From: Pirellulales bacterium
GTDB taxonomy: Bacteria; Planctomycetota; Planctomycetia; Pirellulales; Thermoguttaceae
Direction: 5' to 3'
Length of the DNA: 64,000 nt
NCBI GenBank assembly: GCA_016931995.1
Contig: JAFGDS010000142.1
Span: 62,001-126,000, forward strand
The notes under the pieces are model-generated. The model had not been told where the DNA came from, did no database searches, and worked only from the letters and a program-made list of their open reading frames with translations. The translations under genes were made by a program, and so were the position numbers. Below, one piece after another: positions 54,357 to 62,519 of this stretch (position 1 is its first letter; every line of letters begins with the position of its first letter).

Positions 54357-54532
54357 GATGCGTCGAGACGAAGAAACCTTGGGACCGCCTTCGCCGGGAA
54401 ACACGTAGTGTGAGGCGGATGTTGGCGGGCGTCAAGGGGCACCGGCCGGGGGGCGACGCCGTGCCCCCTTTCCCGCGGCGCTGCCCGGGCGTACGATCAG
54501 CGGGTTTCCCGCGTGTGCCATGGGTTTCGCCC

Positions 54533-54643
54533 GAGTGCCACTGGCTCTGCCAGTGCAGACCTCTGTTTGACCCGGCACTGGCGAAGCCAGTGGCACACAT
54601 GTGGCCGAGCAGGCACTGCTGGACAAGCCAAGCAGTGGCACCC
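54533..54643. repeat. Three palindromic repeats before the helicase gene
   Basis: GTGCCACTGGCTCTGCCAGT (about 54535), GGCACTGGCGAAGCCAGTGG (about 54574) and a CTGCTGGACAAGCCAAGCAG copy (54616) lie just upstream of the ATG at 54674. The upstream frame that reads through them is their translation, not an N-terminal extension. Confidence 0.85.
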
Positions 54644-54673
54644 GCGACTCATCACCTCTGCCACCGCACCGCC

Positions 54674-56638
54674 ATGGCCCTGAACCCCGCGCAAAAGGAG
54701 GCCGTCCAGACGCTGGCCGGGCCGCTGTTGGTGTTGGCGGGAGCGGGCACGGGCAAGACGCGGGTGGTCATGCACCGCGTGGTCAATCTGATTCGCCACG
54801 GCGTGCGGCCCGATCGGATTCTGGCCGTGACGTTCACCAACAAGGCCGCCCGGGAAATGCAGACCCGGGCGGCCGACCTGCTGGGCTCGCGGCGCGACGG
54901 TCCGAGGCCGGAGATTTCGACGTTCCACTCGCTGTGCGTTCGCGTGCTGCGGCGGCAGATTCGTCACCTGGGCTACCCGGCGCAGTTCGCCATCTACGAC
55001 CGCGGCGACCAGGAAAGCGTTGCGCGCTCCGTGCTCCGCGAGATCAAAGCGCCCGAGGCGGCGCTGCGGCCGGGCGATCTGGTGCGGATGATCGGCCGTT
55101 GGAAGACGCTGGGCCTTAGCCCCCAACGGGCGGCGGCCACGGCGCAGTCGGACAAGGAGCACCTGGCCGCGGCCGGATACCGGCGCTATCAAAACGCCCT
55201 GCGGGCGGTCGGCGCGGTGGATTTCGACGACCTCTTGGGACTCACCGTCGAGCTGTTCAAGAGATTCCCCGACGCGCGGCGCGAGGAGGCTGGGCGGTTC
55301 GACCACCTGCTTATCGACGAGTACCAAGACACGAACGCCTTGCAGTATCAGATCGTCAAGGCCCTGGCCGCGGGCCACCGGAACCTGTGCGTGGTGGGCG
55401 ACGACGACCAGTCGATCTACGCCTGGCGCGGCGCGGAGGTGACGCACATCCTCCGCTTCCAGCGCGATTGGCCGGACGCCAAGGTCGTCCGCCTCGAGAC
55501 GAACTACCGTAGCACGCGGCAGATCCTCGCGTGGTCGAACCGGCTCATCGCGTTTAACAAGACGCGCCACCCGAAAGTGCTCAACACGACGACCGACGGG
55601 CCGAAGCCGCGGATCCTGCAAACGGAAGACGAGGCGGCCGAGGCGAAGCTCGTGGTGGACGAGATCCGTCGCGCGGTCCAGGCCCGGCGGAGCCGCTACG
55701 GCGATTTCGCCGTGCTCTTTCGCACGAACGAGCAGCCGCGGCTGTTCGAGGAGGAGTTCCGGTTGGCGAAAGTGCCCTACGTGCTGGTGGGCGGGACGTC
55801 GTTTTTCGACCGCAAGGAAACCCGCGACGTGCTGGCGTATCTCAAGCTCTTGGTCAACCCGCGGGACGAGGTGGCGCTGTTGCGCGTGATCAACACGCCG
55901 CCGCGGGGGATCGGGCAGACGACGGTGGGCCGGCTCGTGCAGTTGGCTGTGGCGCAGAGCAAGCCGGTTTGGGACGTGTTGGGCGAGGCGGAAGGGCTCG
56001 CGCCGGCCGCGGCCGAGGGCATCCGCGGATTCCGGCAGTTGATTCGGCAATTCGCCAAGCGGAGCCGGCGGGAGCCGCTGGCCGAACTGGCGGCCGACCT
56101 GATCCGCCAGATCGCGTACAAGGACGAGCTGGCTCGGCTGTATACGAATCCCAACGATCTAGACGCGCGGTGGTCGAGCGTGGAGGAGATGGTCAACGCG
56201 GTGGGCCAGTATCAGAAGCGGGAGTCGCGCCCGACGCTGGCCGGATTCGTGCAGGAGATGGCCCTTTCGGATCGCGATTTCGACGGCGACAAGGAGAAGC
56301 GACTTGCCCGGGACGCCGTGGCGCTGATGACCCTGCACAGCGCGAAGGGGCTCGAGTTTCCGTCGGTGTATCTGGTGGGCATGGAGGAGGGGCTGTTGCC
56401 GCACAAGCGCTCGGTGGCGGACGATCCCGCGGCGATCGACGAGGAGCGGCGGCTTTGTTACGTGGGTCTCACCCGGGCGCGGCGGCAGCTCACGTTGACG
56501 TTGGCCCTGGCGCGGCGCAAGTGGGGCAAAGCCCGGCCGACGACGCCCAGCCGGTTTCTCTACGAAATCACCGGCCAGGCGGACAACCCGAACTACCTCC
56601 GCGTCACGGGGCGCACCGGGGGGCCGGCGCGAAAGTGA
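54674..56638 (+). CDS. pcrA: ATP-dependent 3'-5' DNA helicase, UvrD/PcrA/Rep type
   Basis: 654 residues from the ATG at 54674; the open frame to 54410 comes from repeats. Superfamily 1A motifs: Walker A AGAGTGKT, motif Ia TFTNKAAREM, motif II LLIDEYQDTN, motif III VVGDDDQSIYAWRGA, motif IV ETNYRST, motif V TLHSAKGLEF and motif VI YVGLTRARRQLTL. It unwinds DNA in repair and replication restart. Shorter than PcrA of firmicutes and without its C-terminal extension, so Rep is an equally good name. Monocistronic. Confidence 0.93.
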   Translation: MALNPAQKEAVQTLAGPLLVLAGAGTGKTRVVMHRVVNLIRHGVRPDRILAVTFTNKAAREMQTRAADLLGSRRDGPRPEISTFHSLCVRVLRRQIRHLGYPAQFAIYDRGDQESVARSVLREIKAPEAALRPGDLVRMIGRWKTLGLSPQRAAATAQSDKEHLAAAGYRRYQNALRAVGAVDFDDLLGLTVELFKRFPDARREEAGRFDHLLIDEYQDTNALQYQIVKALAAGHRNLCVVGDDDQSIYAWRGAEVTHILRFQRDWPDAKVVRLETNYRSTRQILAWSNRLIAFNKTRHPKVLNTTTDGPKPRILQTEDEAAEAKLVVDEIRRAVQARRSRYGDFAVLFRTNEQPRLFEEEFRLAKVPYVLVGGTSFFDRKETRDVLAYLKLLVNPRDEVALLRVINTPPRGIGQTTVGRLVQLAVAQSKPVWDVLGEAEGLAPAAAEGIRGFRQLIRQFAKRSRREPLAELAADLIRQIAYKDELARLYTNPNDLDARWSSVEEMVNAVGQYQKRESRPTLAGFVQEMALSDRDFDGDKEKRLARDAVALMTLHSAKGLEFPSVYLVGMEEGLLPHKRSVADDPAAIDEERRLCYVGLTRARRQLTLTLALARRKWGKARPTTPSRFLYEITGQADNPNYLRVTGRTGGPARK

Positions 56639-56640
56639 AG

Positions 56641-57060
56641 TGTGCCACTGGCTTTGCCAGTGGTACACGAGCGAGGGCCGTCATGCTGAGCGAAGCGAAG
56701 CATCTGGCGTCCTCCAGGGCCAACGAGATCCTTCGCTGCGCTCAGGATGACGCGCGGGCGCCATGCTTGCCAAGCGAGCGCAGCGAGACAGCAAGCATGT
56801 TCTTTGCCACAAGCATGTCCACGCAAGCGTGGACGTGGCACCCCGCCACTTGTTGCCACCGCCGGACCGGCCGGGTAGGATGGGGGGCGTGTCCAGCAAT
56901 GTGAAGTGTGCCACTGGCTTTCCCAGTGCGCGGAGCGAGTTGGCGTGTTGTCGTCTTGTCGGGCGGCGTTCTGACGGCTGTGGGAAAGCGGGCACTGGCA
57001 GAGCCAGTGGCACACGGGACATCGGAGCCGGGCACTGCTGGACAAGCCAGCAGTGGCGCC
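56641..57060. repeat. Intergenic block of five repeat families
   Basis: Between the helicase and FG-GAP genes lie, in order: GTGCCACTGGCTTTGCCAGT (about 56642), an inverted TCATGCTGAGCGAAGCGAAG pair (56682-56754), a CAAGCATGTCCACGCAAGCG hairpin (about 56813), a facing pair of CACTGGC palindromes (56909 and 56993), and a CACTGCTGGACAAGCCAGCA copy (57032). No gene is supported here. Confidence 0.85.
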
Positions 57061-57116
57061 CGAGCGCGGCATCCCGCCTTCGGTGTTCGGCCTGCCTTTT
57101 CTGGGAGATCCAAACC

Positions 57117-58349
57117 ATGTCCGCATCCGATGTGATCCGCTGGAGGGTGTTTCTTCTTGTCTCGCTGGCTTCGGGAACGATGATCGGCGCGATGGCGCAA
57201 CCGACCGCGGCCGAGGAGGGCAAATCACTCGCGTTCTCGAAACGCTGCCTCATGGTCAACCCGAACGAAGGTTGTGCCGTGGCGGATATCAACAAGGATG
57301 GGCGGCCGGACGTGGTGGCGGGCACGCACTGGTACGCCGGGCCGGACTTCATGCCGCGACCGATTCGCGAGATCCCCGAGTTCGGGCCGACCTCCAGCGG
57401 CATGGACTACCTGGCGACCAACGGCGACCATCCCCACGACGTGGACGGCGACGGCTGGATCGACGTCATCGCCGGCGGGTGGATGGAGCCGGAGATCTAC
57501 TGGTATCGCAATCCCGGCGAGGCCGCCCTGGCCAAGGGCAACCTCTGGGAGCGACGGCTCTTGAAATCCACGCACGGGGCGAACGAGGCGTACGTGCTCA
57601 AGGACTTCGACGGCGATGGCGTGCCCGAGTTGTTCGTGAATTGCTGGAATCAGGGCGATCCGCAGGTCGTTTGGCGGCTGGCCAAGACGCCCGAGGGCGA
57701 GCCAACCTTGGAGCGGATCGAGATTGGCCCCAAGAGCGGACACGGCTATGGGTTTGGCGACGTGAACGGCGACGGGCGGGAGGATATCTTGATCGAGACC
57801 GGCTGGTACGAGCGGCCCGAGAGCGACGTCTTGGCGCGGGCGTGGAAGTTCCACCCGGAGACGGCTCTGCCGCACCCGAGCTGTCCGTTCCTTGCCGTGG
57901 ATCTCACCGGCGACGGCCGGACGGACTTGATCTGGGGCAAGGCGCACGATTACGGATTGTATTGGTGGGAGCAAGGCCCGCCGAAGCCGGACGGAACGAC
58001 GACCTGGACCGAGCACGAGATCGACCGCGAGTGGTCGCAAGCGCATTGCCTGGTGTGGGCGGACCTGGACGGCGACGGGGAGTGCGAATTGATTACGGGC
58101 AAGCGGGTTCGCGCCCACGCGGGCGGCGATCCCGGCGGCAACGAGCCGGCCGTGCTCTACTACTACACCTGGGACAAGGCCGCGCGGAAATTCGCGCGCC
58201 ACACGATCGGCGCGCCCGGCGAGGGCATCGGGACCGGTATGCAGATCGTCGTGGCCGACCTGAACGCCGACGCCCGGCCCGACATCGTCGTGGCCGGCAA
58301 GAGCGGCACGTGGGTTTTGTTGAACGAGGGCGTGCGCCCCGCCGAATAG
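57117..58349 (+). CDS. Secreted FG-GAP/VCBS repeat protein
   Basis: 410 residues from the ATG at 57117 (GGGAG nine bases before). Signal peptide (WRVFLLVSLASGTMIGAMAQ), then repeated beta-propeller blades with calcium loops: VADINKDGRPDVVAGTHWY, DVDGDGWIDVIAGGWM, DFDGDGVPELFVN, DVNGDGREDILIE, DLTGDGRTDLIWG, DLDGDGECELITG and DLNADARPDIVVAG. Seven blades fit a complete propeller. Probably an extracellular binding or scaffold protein; no enzymatic residues identified. Confidence 0.9.
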   Translation: MSASDVIRWRVFLLVSLASGTMIGAMAQPTAAEEGKSLAFSKRCLMVNPNEGCAVADINKDGRPDVVAGTHWYAGPDFMPRPIREIPEFGPTSSGMDYLATNGDHPHDVDGDGWIDVIAGGWMEPEIYWYRNPGEAALAKGNLWERRLLKSTHGANEAYVLKDFDGDGVPELFVNCWNQGDPQVVWRLAKTPEGEPTLERIEIGPKSGHGYGFGDVNGDGREDILIETGWYERPESDVLARAWKFHPETALPHPSCPFLAVDLTGDGRTDLIWGKAHDYGLYWWEQGPPKPDGTTTWTEHEIDREWSQAHCLVWADLDGDGECELITGKRVRAHAGGDPGGNEPAVLYYYTWDKAARKFARHTIGAPGEGIGTGMQIVVADLNADARPDIVVAGKSGTWVLLNEGVRPAE

Positions 58350-58798
58350 GTGGATGTCGAAGCTTCTCCCCTCTCCCGCCCGCGGAAGAGGGGCCGGGGG
58401 TGAGGGGAGCTGCCATGAGACGACACACGTAGGGCCTAGCTGAAATTAGTAATGCCTGCAAGGTCCGCTGGAGTGGAGATTGCGGTCCGTAGCGTATTCG
58501 TTTCCCACAGGTTCCTTTTTCTCTAGCCCAGGCGTTTACGCCTGCGGTCGCGAGTCAAAACGCCGTTCCCCTTTTTTCCCCAGCCCCTTCAGGGGCGATG
58601 GGTTGATTCTGCGGTGATTTCGTCCCCTGAAGGGGACTTCAAAAAAATCCATTAGCGCGCCTTCGATCCGCAGGCGTAAACGCCTGGGCTAGAGAAAAGG
58701 CATGTGACTTTGCCGGCAAGGGTCATGCCTGCCGTTTCCACCGAAGTCCTCGACACTATGCAGGATTCTCCGTCAGTAGCCTAGCTGAGACGCTTACC
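58350..58798. other. Intergenic region, repeats only
   Basis: A CCCCTCTCCCGCCCGCGGAA hairpin relative lies at 58365-58405 soon after the FG-GAP stop, and the inverted-repeat element at 58517-58698 fills most of the rest. No gene seen. Confidence 0.6.
58517..58698. repeat. 182-bp element with 31-bp perfect terminal inverted repeats
   Basis: The termini 58517-58547 (TTTTCTCTAGCCCAGGCGTT...) and 58668-58698 are exact inverted copies over 31 bp. Inside, CCCCTTCAGGGG and CCCCTGAAGGGG form a second nested pair. There is no coding frame. The build resembles a miniature inverted-repeat element; the element at 20820-21036 is a more diverged sibling. Confidence 0.9.
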
Positions 58799-59845
58799 GT
58801 GCAATTCCGACTCCGCACGCTGTTTCTGCTCTTCTTTGTCATCGCCTCAGCGCTCGGAGCGTTTGGCGCGGCAGCGCTGGTGATCGTGCCCTATCTCCTC
58901 GTGCTGGGGGTGATCGTTCGGATGGCCATTGTCCATCGGGCCGCATCCGCGGCATTGGTGGCCCTCGCCCTGGCTCTCCCGGGTTGCTGCATGGGCGGGC
59001 TCTTGTTCCTATCGCCATCCATTGAAGGCATGGAACAACGGCACCTAGTACGGACGTTCGCGCTCAGATCCATTGGCTATGCCCTCTTCTCTTACAGCGA
59101 CGCGAACGGGAGCCTCCCTCCGGCGTGGACAACCGACAATCAGGGACGACCGATGCACAGTTGGCGGGTGCGAATCCTGCTCTATCTCCATGGGGAAACG
59201 CGGTCCGCCCAATACCGCTTTACCGAACCCTGGGATAGCCCGAACAACAGCAAATTGGCGCTGCCGACGCCGGACGCTTTCCGATGTTGGTTTCTTCGTC
59301 GCTCGGAAGTCGACGACGGCACCACGGCATTCCTGGCCATCACCGGGCCCGGCACGGCGTGGCCGGACGGCGAGAGTTGCCCGCGCGATCGAATCCAGGA
59401 TCCGGCCAATACGGTTCTCCTGGTCGAGGCGGCCAACACCAAGACGCCGTGGATGGCGCCCAAAGACCTGACGCGAGACGAAATCCTCGCCGACCGCGAG
59501 GGGCTTGCGGGCGCGTTTTCGAGCCGTTATGCCGATGCCGACGGCTATTTTGTTCGCCAGCGCTACGTGGGCGGCCACGTGCTCATGGCCGATGGCTCCG
59601 TCCACTTCCTTCCCGGCCGCCCTTCACCGGAGGATCTGGCCGAGTTGTTGCGGATCGACGGCCCCAAGAAGGTAACGATTGACACTCTCGCGCTGCGGAC
59701 CGACCCGGTGACGGTCGATCGGATTCGCTGGGACCACGTGGTTGGATTGCCACTGTTTTTGATCTCGTTCGTCCTTCTGGTCGCCCGTCCGCTGCCGAAG
59801 TGGTGTTCTCGCAAGGCTTTTGAGGGACGGGATTCACAAGATTGA
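58799..59845 (+). CDS. DUF1559-like membrane protein without prepilin signal
   Basis: 348 residues from the GTG at 58799. Hydrophobic segments lie at the N-terminus (LFLLFFVIASALGAFGAAAL, YLLVLGVIVRMAIVHRAASA, LVALALALPGCCMGGLLFL) and near the C-terminus (VVGLPLFLISFVLLVARPL). The soluble middle has features shared with DUF1559 proteins: LPPAWTTDNQGRPMHSWRV, TVLLVEAANTKTPW and VGGHVLMADGSVHFL (H-x-DG motif). The class III signal is replaced by ordinary membrane helices. It appears to be a diverged variant of that expanded family. Confidence 0.75.
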   Translation: MQFRLRTLFLLFFVIASALGAFGAAALVIVPYLLVLGVIVRMAIVHRAASAALVALALALPGCCMGGLLFLSPSIEGMEQRHLVRTFALRSIGYALFSYSDANGSLPPAWTTDNQGRPMHSWRVRILLYLHGETRSAQYRFTEPWDSPNNSKLALPTPDAFRCWFLRRSEVDDGTTAFLAITGPGTAWPDGESCPRDRIQDPANTVLLVEAANTKTPWMAPKDLTRDEILADREGLAGAFSSRYADADGYFVRQRYVGGHVLMADGSVHFLPGRPSPEDLAELLRIDGPKKVTIDTLALRTDPVTVDRIRWDHVVGLPLFLISFVLLVARPLPKWCSRKAFEGRDSQD

Positions 59846-59926
59846 CGGGATGATTTGGCGTGCGGCGACGGGTTGCCGCTTTGGTTGATTAGGCGGGTGT
59901 TGATCGCCATTGTGGGGGTGTGAACC

Positions 59927-61375
59927 ATGCGAAGTACCATCATTCTTTTGTTCAGTCTCGTGTTCTTTCCCACGTTCCGCGCCACGGCTACCGCGGCCGA
60001 GCCGCCGGACAAGGGGCCGCTGTGCGTGTTGTTGATGACGGCGGACGATCTGGACCGGCAGTCGCTCGCGTCGTTTGGGAGCAAACGGGCCGACGTGACG
60101 CCGAATCTGGACCGGCTGGCGTCGCAGGGGATGCGGTTTTTGAGCGCGCACGTGAACGTGGCCATCTGCCAGCCCAGCCGGGGCGTGCTGGCCACCGGGC
60201 GCTATGGGCACAACAGCGGGATCACCGGCTTCGTGCATACCACGCGGGACGTGCCCACCGTGATGGAGACGCTTCAGGCCCGGGGCTATCTGACCGGCGT
60301 GCTGGGCAAGGTCGAGCATTCCACGCCCAAGGCCAGCTTCCGCTGGGACTTTGTCCGCGACCAGGGCGAGCTGGGCGCGGGCCGCGATCCCCAGAAGTAT
60401 TACGACGCGTGCAAGGAGTTTTTTGACCGCTGCCGTAGCCAGGGCAAACCGTTTTATTTCATGGTGAACTCGCACGACCCGCACCGGCCGTTTCACGTGC
60501 CGGGCAAGCCCATCCGTGGCGCGGTCGAGCCCTCGCGGACGTTCGCGCCGTCGGACGTGGACGTGCCCGGCTTCGTGCCGGACCTGCCGGGCGTGCGCCG
60601 GGAGTTGAGCCATTATCTGAATTCCGCCCGGCGGTGCGACGACACGTTCGGCCGCGTGCTGGCGGCACTGACCGAGTCGGGCCATGAGGACCGGACGCTG
60701 GTCGTGTTCCTGTCGGACAACGGGATCGCGATTCCGTTCGCCAAGTGCAACACGTATCTTGCCAGCACGCGGACGCCCTGGATCGTGCGTTGGCCCGGCG
60801 TCGTCAAGCCGGGGAGCGCGAACGAAAAGGACTTCATCTCGGGGGTGGATTTCTTCCCCACGGTGCTCGAGGCCTTGGGATTGCCGCGGCTGGAAGGGCT
60901 CGATGGGCGGTCGTTCGCGCCGCTTCTGCGGGGCGAAAAGCAAGCCGGACGCGATCGGGTGTTCACCCAGATCGACCGGAAGGCGGGCGGCGACGCCGTG
61001 CCGATGCGGGCCGTGCAGGACCACCAGTTCGGCTACATCTATAGCGCCTGGAGCGACGGCCGGCACGTGTATCGCAACCACAACGAGGGGCAGACGATGC
61101 AGGCGATGAACCGCGCGGCGAAGACGGATCCGGCCATGGCCGAGCGGGTGCGCGTGTACCGTTATCGCGTGCCGGAAGAGCTGTACGATCTGGCGGCCGA
61201 TCCGGATTGCCTGGTGAATCTCATCGACCGGCCCGAGCGGCGGGAGACGGCGGACCGGATGCGGGCCGAGCTTCGGGCGTGGATGGAGCGGACCGGCGAC
61301 CCGTTGCTGCCGGCCTTCGACCGGCGCGGGGAGCGGGAAAAGGTCGATGAGGTGATCGAGCGGATGTATCAATAG
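59927..61375 (+). CDS. Secreted Cys-type sulfatase
   Basis: 482 residues. Signal peptide (MRSTIILLFSLVFFPTFRAT). Metal ligands in LLMTADDLD, the formylglycine motif C-x-P-S-R as ICQPSRGVLATGRYGHNSG, a catalytic Lys in GVLGKVEH, VNSHDPHRPF, and the Asp-Asn pair in VVFLSDNGIAIPF. The order and C-terminal region resemble heparan N-sulfatase/arylsulfatase members. It removes sulfate from glycans after maturation by a formylglycine-generating enzyme, not encoded here. Sulfatases of this kind are abundant in planctomycetes. Confidence 0.93.
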   Translation: MRSTIILLFSLVFFPTFRATATAAEPPDKGPLCVLLMTADDLDRQSLASFGSKRADVTPNLDRLASQGMRFLSAHVNVAICQPSRGVLATGRYGHNSGITGFVHTTRDVPTVMETLQARGYLTGVLGKVEHSTPKASFRWDFVRDQGELGAGRDPQKYYDACKEFFDRCRSQGKPFYFMVNSHDPHRPFHVPGKPIRGAVEPSRTFAPSDVDVPGFVPDLPGVRRELSHYLNSARRCDDTFGRVLAALTESGHEDRTLVVFLSDNGIAIPFAKCNTYLASTRTPWIVRWPGVVKPGSANEKDFISGVDFFPTVLEALGLPRLEGLDGRSFAPLLRGEKQAGRDRVFTQIDRKAGGDAVPMRAVQDHQFGYIYSAWSDGRHVYRNHNEGQTMQAMNRAAKTDPAMAERVRVYRYRVPEELYDLAADPDCLVNLIDRPERRETADRMRAELRAWMERTGDPLLPAFDRRGEREKVDEVIERMYQ

Positions 61376-61387
61376 GCGCCGATTGGG

Positions 61388-61475
61388 TGCCATGGCCACG
61401 CTTGCGTGGTCATGCGGCGTCCATCCGCCCAAAACAATACATGCCCACGACAAGCGTGGGCATGGCACCCTGCGA
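61388..61475. repeat. Inverted GCCATGCCCACGCTTGTCG-type repeats
   Basis: GGTGCCATGGCCACGCTTGC (from 61387) pairs with CAAGCGTGGGCATGGCACCC (61454-61473). A relative is near 56813. A single TCTGAGCGAAGCGAAGGATC copy follows at about 61494. Confidence 0.8.
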
Positions 61476-61521
61476 GATTTGACCGCGTCAGTCTGAGCGA
61501 AGCGAAGGATCTCGTTGGCGA

Positions 61522-62067
61522 CTACTCGATCTCCAGGATCATCTGGAGGATCCGCACGGTGGCCTCGGCCTGGACAAGGCGGGGGTTGGCCTGGTTTGTT
61601 GCGTCGGCGGGATCGCTCGGCGCGGCGGGTTGGTCGGTCGTCTCCATCCGCTTGAGGAAATCGCATTTTGCCTGCGCCGTCCGCAGCAGACTCTCGGCGA
61701 TCGCGCGGAGGATGCGGACTTTTTGCTCCGACGCCTTGACGTTGATGTTGGCGATCTGCATCTCCAGATTCGTCACGTTGGCCGCCGGGCGCAGGGCCTG
61801 GAGCGTCTTCACGCTCAGCTCGGCGGTTCGCAGCTCCCGCACGGCGTCGGCGCTGGCCGTGGCCAGACGGATGAGGTCGTCCATCCGGATGTCAAACTCC
61901 GAGATGGGGACGACGTCCTCCAGCGGAGTGATTTGTCCGTGGGCAATCCGCGGGCTCCCGGCGAACGCCGCCAGCAGCAGAGTCGCGCTGGCCAGCCACG
62001 CGCGCCGGTTCACGAGGATCCTCCCAAACAACGAATACGCCGCGTTTGCCATCTTAGAGGTCTTCAT
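61522..62067 (-). CDS. Exported helical protein of unknown function
   Basis: 181 residues from the ATG at 62067 (AGGAG eight bases upstream). The N-terminal hydrophobic stretch AWLASATLLLAAFAGSPRIA acts as a signal peptide or anchor. The mature part is strongly helical, with coiled-coil character (LIRLATASADAVRELRTAEL, ISEFDIRMDDL, LEMQIANINVKASEQKVRIL). No family recognised. It overlaps the upstream Cys-rich gene by 14 bp, so the two are translated together. Confidence 0.7.
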   Translation of the reverse strand: MKTSKMANAAYSLFGRILVNRRAWLASATLLLAAFAGSPRIAHGQITPLEDVVPISEFDIRMDDLIRLATASADAVRELRTAELSVKTLQALRPAANVTNLEMQIANINVKASEQKVRILRAIAESLLRTAQAKCDFLKRMETTDQPAAPSDPADATNQANPRLVQAEATVRILQMILEIE

Positions 62068-62497
62068 CGCTTGGGCTCCTGTCGAAAAACCGGGTGGGGC
62101 GGAGGGCGGGCGTCGGCGCGGCTGCGTCGTCGGACGTCGCGCCGCGGGCGCAGGGGACACAGACGTATTCTACCACCCAGACCAGGACGGGCACCTCTTG
62201 GACGACGGTTTTCCGCACCAACTTTTGCCGCGTGCGGGTTTTGCAGTCGGGGCAAGCGACGGGTTTGCCGTCGCGGGAGGCGCGGGGGGTCTTGCCCGGC
62301 AGGCAGATCTCCTCGCAAACCACGTCCCAGCAGACCACTTCGACCAGCCGGGTTGCCCAAACCGGCCGGCAGACCTTCCGCACGTGGGTTTCGCCGCCGC
62401 AGTGCGAGCAGCACTCGCCGGCTACGCATTGAGCATTCACCAGCCCGACCGCCGCGATCGCGAGCAATCCGGCCATGGCTCTAAAAACGGCATTCAT
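62054..62497 (-). CDS. Exported Cys-rich small protein
   Basis: 147 residues from the ATG at 62497 with GAGGAGG upstream. Signal peptide (FRAMAGLLAIAAVGLVNA). The mature part has a C-x-x-C-type cluster (ECCSHCGGE), then CRPVWATRLVEVVCWDVVCE, CPDCKTRTRQKLVRKTV and CVPC, which suggests two zinc-ribbon-like or disulfide pairs. Small proteins of this make-up accompany porin genes in planctomycetes, as here: the porin gene ends 23 bp upstream. Function unknown. Confidence 0.7.
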   Translation of the reverse strand: MNAVFRAMAGLLAIAAVGLVNAQCVAGECCSHCGGETHVRKVCRPVWATRLVEVVCWDVVCEEICLPGKTPRASRDGKPVACPDCKTRTRQKLVRKTVVQEVPVLVWVVEYVCVPCARGATSDDAAAPTPALRPTRFFDRSPSDEDL

Positions 62498-62519
62498 CGA
62501 AAGGTCCTCCTCGGGACCG

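Noticed and set aside
54410-54673. N-terminal extension of the helicase
   Set aside because: The extra residues are translations of three dispersed palindromes; the helicase fold starts right after the ATG at 54674.
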